From contig CANMFL010000005.1 in the NCBI GenBank assembly GCA_947497185.1, positions 186,001 to 250,000 of the forward strand: DNA of 64,000 bases, in the 5' to 3' direction. Origin of the DNA: an uncultured Paracoccaceae bacterium (GTDB lineage Bacteria > Pseudomonadota > Alphaproteobacteria > Rhodobacterales > Rhodobacteraceae). The notes below the pieces were generated by a model. The model ran no database searches, had not been told where the DNA came from, and worked only from the letters and a program-made list of their open reading frames with translations. This document shows, piece by piece, positions 58,485 to 64,000 of the stretch (position 1 is its first letter; every line of letters begins with the position of its first letter). Both the position numbers and the translations under genes were made by a program.

Positions 58485-59360
58485 TTAGCGTAGGTGTCCG
58501 ATGCTGTAGGTCGCCGTTGTCTTTTCGGATTTTAGATAATCGGCCAAAGCCCGCGGGTCTGGTTGCGGATCTGTTTTTGTTTCCGCTGCCGCTAAACCGC
58601 CAGTGATGAACAGCGTATCGAGGTCTTCTTGCTGGCCGCCAAGAACGTCGGTGCGAATCCCGTCACCGATGCAGATGATATCACAATCAGCCGCAGATTT
58701 TCCTAACGCAGCGAGCCGCCGTTTCGCGAGATCGTAAATCGGCGGATGTGGCTTGCCGAAGTACAGGCTTTCGCCGCCCATATCGGTGTATAGTTCGGCG
58801 AGCGCACCAGCGCACCATTCACGAATTTCACCACGGTCCACGATGATATCGGGGTTGGCGCAGAGCAGTTTCAGACCCTTTTGCTTTGCGTATAAAAACT
58901 GTGGACGGTTCACGTCGGGATCGGCCAACGTGTCGAACGGGCCGCAGCACACAATGCCTTCGGCCTCTTCGAGCGGGACCTTTGTGATCTCAATTGGATT
59001 TTCGAGGATAGACAAGGGCTTGAAGAAGTCATCGTCGCGTGGCGTCTCGCCCATGAACCAGACTTTGGACCCGACAATGCCTTGGAACATCGCTGATCTG
59101 GCAGAGTCGCCGGACGTCGCAATCGCGTCCCACGCATCCTCTGGAATGCCGAAATCCAGAATCTGATGCGCAACCGAATCCCATGGGCGCGGGGAGTTCG
59201 TTACGAGGATCACAATGCCGCCGCGCGCACGGTAATCTTGCATGGCTTTGACCGCAGCAGGATGTGCGTCGATGCCGTTATGCATGCAGCCCCACAGGTC
59301 CACAAAGGCGGCGTCATAGCGATCAGAAATCTCGGAAAAAGTGTTGATAATCTGGGTCAT
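58485..59360 (-). CDS. TIGR01459-type HAD phosphatase
   Basis: A 291-residue HAD-superfamily hydrolase. The N-terminal AAFVDLWGCMHNGIDAHPAA replaces the usual DxDGT: the second catalytic aspartate position is tryptophan, a feature of this family, whereas VILVTNSPRP and FGKPHPPIYDLAKRR with IGDGIRTDVLGG are the remaining motifs. Natural substrate unknown. The start at 59360 has a GAAGG upstream, and a GTRCAC array lies 50-80 bases upstream of it. Confidence 0.88.
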   Translation of the reverse strand: MTQIINTFSEISDRYDAAFVDLWGCMHNGIDAHPAAVKAMQDYRARGGIVILVTNSPRPWDSVAHQILDFGIPEDAWDAIATSGDSARSAMFQGIVGSKVWFMGETPRDDDFFKPLSILENPIEITKVPLEEAEGIVCCGPFDTLADPDVNRPQFLYAKQKGLKLLCANPDIIVDRGEIREWCAGALAELYTDMGGESLYFGKPHPPIYDLAKRRLAALGKSAADCDIICIGDGIRTDVLGGQQEDLDTLFITGGLAAAETKTDPQPDPRALADYLKSEKTTATYSIGHLR

Positions 59361-59410
59361 GTTTAACCTTCGTGAATAGGACGTTAAGGCAAAAGCCGTG
59401 TGTGATTGAC

Positions 59411-59438
59411 GTACACTAGGCGTGCACAGAGCGTACAC
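59411..59438. repeat. Phased GTRCAC hexamers upstream of the HAD gene
   Basis: GTACAC (59411), GTGCAC (59422) and GTACAC (59433) repeat with an exact 11-bp period. The array lies upstream of the minus-strand HAD gene and after the pyrophosphatase terminator, a position suited to an operator bound on one face of the helix. Confidence 0.65.
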
Positions 59439-59450
59439 TGAAATTTCGGC

Positions 59451-59482
59451 AAAAAAGAAGGGGCACAGTTAAGCACCCCTTC
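59451..59482 (-). terminator. Terminator of the pyrophosphatase gene
   Basis: On the minus strand GAAGGGG and CCCCTTC form a 7-bp stem followed by TTTTTT. It lies just after the stop codon of the gene at 59506. Confidence 0.82.
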
Positions 59483-59505
59483 ATAATTTCAGTCTAAGCC
59501 GTGAT

Positions 59506-60426
59506 TTAGGAGGTTTTTAGATTTGGAATGATCTGCTTTTTGCGGCTCATTACGCCTGGCAGAACAACGGTGTCGCCTGTAACGGTCGCGCCGAATGACG
59601 CCTGCGCCACTGTTTTGGACAATTCGTTCGGGATCATCATCGTGGCTTCTTCATTCAAGATGTCCACAACGAAGAGCAGCACTTGATCAACGCCGTCTTC
59701 TTTTGCGACGTCTGTCATGGACGCCATGATGCTGTCTTTGCGGTCCAGAATGATCTTGGGTGAGGTGGTTTCCAACACGGAGACGCGGAATTTTGTGTCG
59801 CCAACAGCGTATTCTTTGCTGTCCATGCGCAGCAGTTCAGCGTCAGAAAATTCTGATACGTCTGATTTCGCTTCGAACATGTCCGATGCGTAGGCGGATA
59901 GGTCCACGCCTAGATCAGCGGCCAGTTTTTCGGCCAGTGCTTTGTCGACAGGCGTTGTCGTTGGGGACCGGAATTCCAAGGTGTCAGAGAGAATGCAAGA
60001 TAGCATCAAGCCTTTGACGCCCTCTGGCATGTGGGCTTCGTGGCCAGCCATCAGATCGTGCATGATTGTCGCGGTGCAGGCCAGCGGCCGGATTGTGATG
60101 TCGATTGGGCCAGCTGTCTCCAAGCCACCAACCAATTTGTGGTGGTCGATGATCGCGGTGACGTTTGCGCCGTTAATATTGCTTGGCAATTCCGCAGGGT
60201 TGTTGGTGTCAACGATCACGCAATCTTGGCCGTCGGCCACGTCGTTGATGATCTCTGGTTGGGCAAAGCCCCAACGTTTGGCGACAAACGCGGCTTCGGT
60301 GTTGGGCGTGCCAAGCAGTACGGCTTTGGCGTCGGTGCCTGTGTGGTTCATGAACCATTCCCAGATCAGAGCAGAGCCGAGGGAATCAGTGTCTGGCGCT
60401 TTGTGGCCGAAAACGAGCGTTGTCAT
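59506..60426 (-). CDS. ppaC: Manganese-dependent inorganic pyrophosphatase
   Basis: A 306-residue family II pyrophosphatase, which splits pyrophosphate using manganese and drives biosynthesis. The DHH domain has HKAPDTDS (H8, D12, D14), IVDTNN (D73) and IIDHHK (D94, H95, H96); the DHHA2 domain ends in GVMSRKKQIIP, with the SRKK substrate site. All active-site residues are intact. It is a single gene with its own terminator. Confidence 0.95.
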   Translation of the reverse strand: MTTLVFGHKAPDTDSLGSALIWEWFMNHTGTDAKAVLLGTPNTEAAFVAKRWGFAQPEIINDVADGQDCVIVDTNNPAELPSNINGANVTAIIDHHKLVGGLETAGPIDITIRPLACTATIMHDLMAGHEAHMPEGVKGLMLSCILSDTLEFRSPTTTPVDKALAEKLAADLGVDLSAYASDMFEAKSDVSEFSDAELLRMDSKEYAVGDTKFRVSVLETTSPKIILDRKDSIMASMTDVAKEDGVDQVLLFVVDILNEEATMMIPNELSKTVAQASFGATVTGDTVVLPGVMSRKKQIIPNLKTS

Positions 60427-60655
60427 GTGTCAAAGACCTATAATAATTGGTGTTTGGCCGCCTTATAGCAGGCAGCGGGCCTTTGTCACGTGGGCATAAT
60501 GGCTGGCGGGAGTGTGTCTGTCGTGTCGGCATCTGGTTACGAGGCGCGTGATCCTTGCCCTCGAACAGGTCTCACAACCTGCCTTTCATTATATAGACTT
60601 TCCCCGCTGTCATGTGGGAAACATAGCGGATTGTTGTGAAAAGGCGCAGTTGCGG

Positions 60656-61342
60656 ATGGCGAAGAAGGACCAGTTTAGCCGAGAGGCGGATTTATACGCG
60701 CCGGTGAAAGCGCATTTGACCCGCCAAGGTTATGCCGTGAAAGGCGAAGTCGGGGCGGCTGATATTGTTGCGACCCGTGCTGACGAAGATCCTGTAATTG
60801 TTGAGCTAAAATTGGGGTTTTCGTTAAGCCTTTTTCATCAAGGCATTGCGCGATTGAGTGTCACTGATCTGGTCTACGTTGCTGTGCCTTTGAAGGTGGG
60901 CAAGCCGTTTCAGCGGGCGTTGAAGGACAATGTGAAACTTGCACGACGTATCGGTTTAGGGGTGATGACAGTGCGCCCACGTGACGGTCATGTTGAGGTG
61001 CACGCCGATCCAGCCCCTTACGTGCCGCGCAAATCCAAGAAGAAGAAAACCCAACTGCTGCGGGCCTTTGACCGCTTAAAAGGCGACCCAAATGAAGGCG
61101 GATCAACGCGGCACGGACTTGTAACTGGCTATCGTCAGGATGCGTTAAGATGTGCGCGTTTCCTTGCGGTGCACGGCCCAAGCGCAGGCGCAAAGGTCAA
61201 GGAATGGGCCGAGGTGCCGCAGGCCACCACGATCATGCGCAACGACCATTACGGCTGGTTCGAAAAGGTCAGTCGTGGCGTCTATGCGTTAACCGAAGTG
61301 GGCAGCAAGGGGTTGGCGGACTACGGTGATCTTGACGCTTAA
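60656..61342 (+). CDS. DUF2161 family protein (PD-(D/E)xK fold)
   Basis: A 228-residue protein. VGAADIVATRADEDPVIVEL KLG has the D...ExK spacing of a PD-(D/E)xK nuclease-like domain, as described for DUF2161. The C-terminal part is basic (RKSKKKKTQLLRAFDRL) and helix-turn-helix-like (VKEWAEVPQATTIMRNDHYG). The substrate is unknown. The ATG at 60656 is used; the frame is open to 60512. The stop interlocks with the DUF6500 gene in TTAA. Confidence 0.8.
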   Translation: MAKKDQFSREADLYAPVKAHLTRQGYAVKGEVGAADIVATRADEDPVIVELKLGFSLSLFHQGIARLSVTDLVYVAVPLKVGKPFQRALKDNVKLARRIGLGVMTVRPRDGHVEVHADPAPYVPRKSKKKKTQLLRAFDRLKGDPNEGGSTRHGLVTGYRQDALRCARFLAVHGPSAGAKVKEWAEVPQATTIMRNDHYGWFEKVSRGVYALTEVGSKGLADYGDLDA

Positions 61343-61557
61343 AGTCCGGCTTGGATCATGTCGCGGATTTTCACGGCTTTTACAAAGTGGTCCAGTTTAT
61401 GGGTTTTGATCCACCATTCGGCGGCTTCCATCAACAGCTCTGGATCATCGTTTTTGTTCGCGAAAAAGGCGTAGAATGACAGGCCGACAGTCTCGCCTTT
61501 CTTGGCGATTTTATCGTTGCAAATAGCGATGGCTTTGTCGCGCAGGCTTTGCCTCAT
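61339..61557 (-). CDS. DUF6500 family small protein
   Basis: A 72-residue protein starting MRQSLRDKAIAICNDKIAKK with the SFYAFFANKNDDPELLMEAA EWW motif and a helical C-terminus. It matches the DUF6500 family of alphaproteobacteria, of unknown role. The ATG at 61557 overlaps the stop of the upstream TraB/GumN gene (ATGA), so they are co-translated. Confidence 0.78.
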   Translation of the reverse strand: MRQSLRDKAIAICNDKIAKKGETVGLSFYAFFANKNDDPELLMEAAEWWIKTHKLDHFVKAVKIRDMIQAGL

Positions 61558-62552
61558 GGTTGCGTGACCTGCCGTTCCAATGCCCATCCTTCGGATTTTA
61601 GCAGTTCAATCACGCCCAATTCGCCCGGCAAATGTGCAGCGCCGACGGCGATGACAATATTGTCGTGCGTTGTCGCAGCGTCCGTGATGACCGGCAACCA
61701 ATTCAGGTTGCGCTGGTCCAACAGCAACTCTTGTGTTTCCAACATCTGCGCGGCGGCGTCTTCCTCTGACATGCCTGTCAATTCGCGGGCAGCGATTTGG
61801 CTCACTTCCCAAACGCGGGCGACTTGTTCGGAAAAATAGGCGTCCAGCATCGCGACGAACAGGGATTGCTGATCAGCCGCGTCGATCAAGCCAAGTTGCA
61901 GTAGGTCGATTTGTTCCTGCTGCGTCCCGTCGGTCATAATGTTGATCAGTGTTTCCCAGCTTTCGAGAGCTTGCAGCGGGACGCCCGACGCTTCGGCGTC
62001 CGCGATTAACATGTGATCTAACCCGCGTTTTCCGCTGGCGATTTCCGCCATCGCGCAGGCGGGTGCGGCCAGCATCAATGACAAATACCACGGCTGGAAT
62101 TTCGCGACGAAAAACGAAGGTAGGCCGCGATCTGTGGCGGCTTGTTCGACCTTGGCCCAGGTTTCTGGCGTTAACAATTCGGGCAGGGTGGGGCCGTCGT
62201 TGATCAAATAGAGGTCGGGATTGTTGATAAATGCCTCTTGCATCGCGGCTTCTTCTGCGGCGGTGGCTTCGACCATCATCAAATCGGCGCTGGCGATTGC
62301 AGGTGTCATACGGGCGCGGATCGCGTCGAGGCGTGCGTCAAAGACGTGCATCGTGCCGACGATGGTTAACGTTGTGTCGCCTTTGGTCGCGGTCCAGATC
62401 AGGCCCGTGTTGTTCGGGGTCGCGGCAACAGCGTCAGCGATTTCAATGCGTTGCGCCTCTGCCAATTGGTTCAAATAGCTTTCGCCTGAACAGAGGGCAA
62501 AGGCGGGCAGTGCAGAGAGGCTAATAAATACGGTGAGGGCTGCGCGAAACAT
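61554..62552 (-). CDS. TraB/GumN family protein
   Basis: A 332-residue protein with a signal peptide (VFISLSALPAFALCSGESYL). The TraB/GumN domain has LTIVGTMHVFDARLDAIRAR, the ATAAEEAAM segment with glutamates, and a terminal NIVIAVGAAHLPGELGVIEL with the conserved GAAHLPG. Members are thought to be membrane or periplasmic metal-dependent hydrolases, but their reactions are not settled. Overlaps the DUF6500 gene. Confidence 0.85.
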   Translation of the reverse strand: MFRAALTVFISLSALPAFALCSGESYLNQLAEAQRIEIADAVAATPNNTGLIWTATKGDTTLTIVGTMHVFDARLDAIRARMTPAIASADLMMVEATAAEEAAMQEAFINNPDLYLINDGPTLPELLTPETWAKVEQAATDRGLPSFFVAKFQPWYLSLMLAAPACAMAEIASGKRGLDHMLIADAEASGVPLQALESWETLINIMTDGTQQEQIDLLQLGLIDAADQQSLFVAMLDAYFSEQVARVWEVSQIAARELTGMSEEDAAAQMLETQELLLDQRNLNWLPVITDAATTHDNIVIAVGAAHLPGELGVIELLKSEGWALERQVTQP

Positions 62553-62651
62553 AAGCGTCCTTTTGGGGAACCAATTTTACGAAAATGTAACCTGTCTGGC
62601 CTAGGGTTCCAAAGGGAATTTACCGTCCTTCAAAAAATCCAATTCGGTGTG

Positions 62652-62680
62652 TTGACACACAGTAGTGCCCTGCCTACCTA
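62652..62680 (+). promoter_or_regulatory. Sigma-70 type promoter of groESL
   Basis: A perfect -35 box TTGACA (62652-62657) is followed after 17 bases by TACCTA (62675-62680) as -10. It lies directly upstream of the CIRCE operator, as expected for an HrcA-controlled groESL promoter. Confidence 0.7.
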
Positions 62681-62687
62681 TGCATCG

Positions 62688-62714
62688 TTAGCACTCGTCG
62701 AGTGTGAGTGATAA
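62688..62714 (+). promoter_or_regulatory. CIRCE operator (HrcA binding site)
   Basis: TTAGCACTC (62688-62696), nine bases, then GAGTGATAA (62706-62714). This is the CIRCE inverted repeat with a single mismatch in the right arm. HrcA binds it and represses groESL until heat stress. The hrcA gene is not in the window. Confidence 0.93.
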
Positions 62715-62748
62715 CACCAGTTTTAACGCGAACAAGGAGAGTTCGGAG

Positions 62749-63036
62749 ATGGCATTTACACCACTGCATGACCGCGTGTTGGTTCGTCGTATTGAGAGCG
62801 ACGAAAAAACTAAAGGCGGCCTGATCATTCCAGACGCTGCGAAAGAGAAACCGTCCGAAGGCGAGATCGTATCTGCGGGTACAGGCGCACGCAAGGACAG
62901 CGGTGAATTGATCGCAATGGACGTCAAAGCAGGCGACAAAGTTCTGTTCGGCAAATGGTCCGGCACAGAAGTTAAAGTCGACGGCGAAGACCTGTTGATC
63001 ATGAAAGAAAGCGACATCCTCGGTATCATTACCTGA
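62749..63036 (+). CDS. groES: Co-chaperonin GroES
   Basis: A 95-residue protein, [20 protein letters not shown], with [20 protein letters not shown] and the terminal KESDILGII. It caps the GroEL chamber during ATP-driven folding. The AAGGAG upstream supports the ATG at 62749. It forms an operon with groEL 63 bases downstream, under CIRCE. Confidence 0.98.
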   Translation: MAFTPLHDRVLVRRIESDEKTKGGLIIPDAAKEKPSEGEIVSAGTGARKDSGELIAMDVKAGDKVLFGKWSGTEVKVDGEDLLIMKESDILGIIT

Positions 63037-63053
63037 TTTGGATCGGTGCCTAA

Positions 63054-64000
<947 letters not shown>

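Overview
The window reads as chromosomal DNA of an alphaproteobacterium of the order Rhodobacterales (Roseobacter group). Supporting points are a full-length GcrA cell-cycle regulator, several small families common in this order (DUF1467, DUF1178, DUF6500, DUF2161, CBU_0592-like, TIGR01459 HAD), a PutR-type Lrp regulator beside a PutA that lacks the N-terminal DNA-binding domain, a TRAP transporter, PtsP, and methylmalonyl-CoA epimerase plus MeaB. The moderate GC content and protein style suggest a Loktanella/Yoonia/Octadecabacter-like genome, but the genus is only a guess. No transposase, integrase, phage gene, rRNA or CRISPR array was seen. Genes are densely packed, and at four convergent junctions the two stop codons interlock in one tetranucleotide.

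Layout. 1-7 kb: tail of an upstream gene and its terminator, GNAT acetyltransferase, response regulator, methylmalonyl-CoA epimerase, small membrane proteins, nitroreductase, a histone-deacetylase-fold hydrolase, M48 lipoprotein protease, hemolysin III-like protein. 7.2-8.5 kb: an AT-richer stretch with 430 bp of empty DNA, a YigZ-domain gene without a normal start codon and an orphan membrane protein. 8.5-16 kb: rimO, tpm, gcrA, an orphan ABC-2 permease, an aspzincin-like metallopeptidase coupled to a small partner gene, argD-argF. 16-25 kb: hrpB, rpmB, meaB, apt-mtnP, SulP transporter. 25-33 kb: flavin reductase, GNAT, EcsC, ptsP, an XRE regulator, lysC, DUF1178, NUDIX. 33-40 kb: a second deacetylase-fold protein, modABC, GST, and a polar amino-acid ABC transporter with a divergent binding-protein gene. 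40-44 kb: putR/putA and tRNA-Cys. 44-49 kb: an SbcD/SbcC-like (YhaO/YhaN-type) pair. 49-53 kb: TRAP transporter dctQMP. 53-60 kb: H-type lectin, prs, a DsbA-fold isomerase, the tightly overlapping ltaE-ycgN-ribF cluster, MaoC dehydratase, HAD phosphatase and manganese pyrophosphatase. 60-64 kb: DUF2161, DUF6500 and TraB/GumN proteins, then groES and the start of groEL under a CIRCE operator.

The gene content is mostly core metabolism, transport and housekeeping, and no large unknown operon is present. The best leads are non-coding. (1) A five-copy element made of a GC-rich hairpin plus a conserved tail always lies 1-13 nt past a stop codon, with two tail subtypes. (2) A double 20-bp palindrome spaced by GA lies upstream of hrpB and lysC, with a decayed relative upstream of mtnP. 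(3) GTRCAC hexamers occur in arrays with an exact 11-bp period. The best protein-level lead is the leaderless aspzincin-like protease with its translationally coupled small partner.
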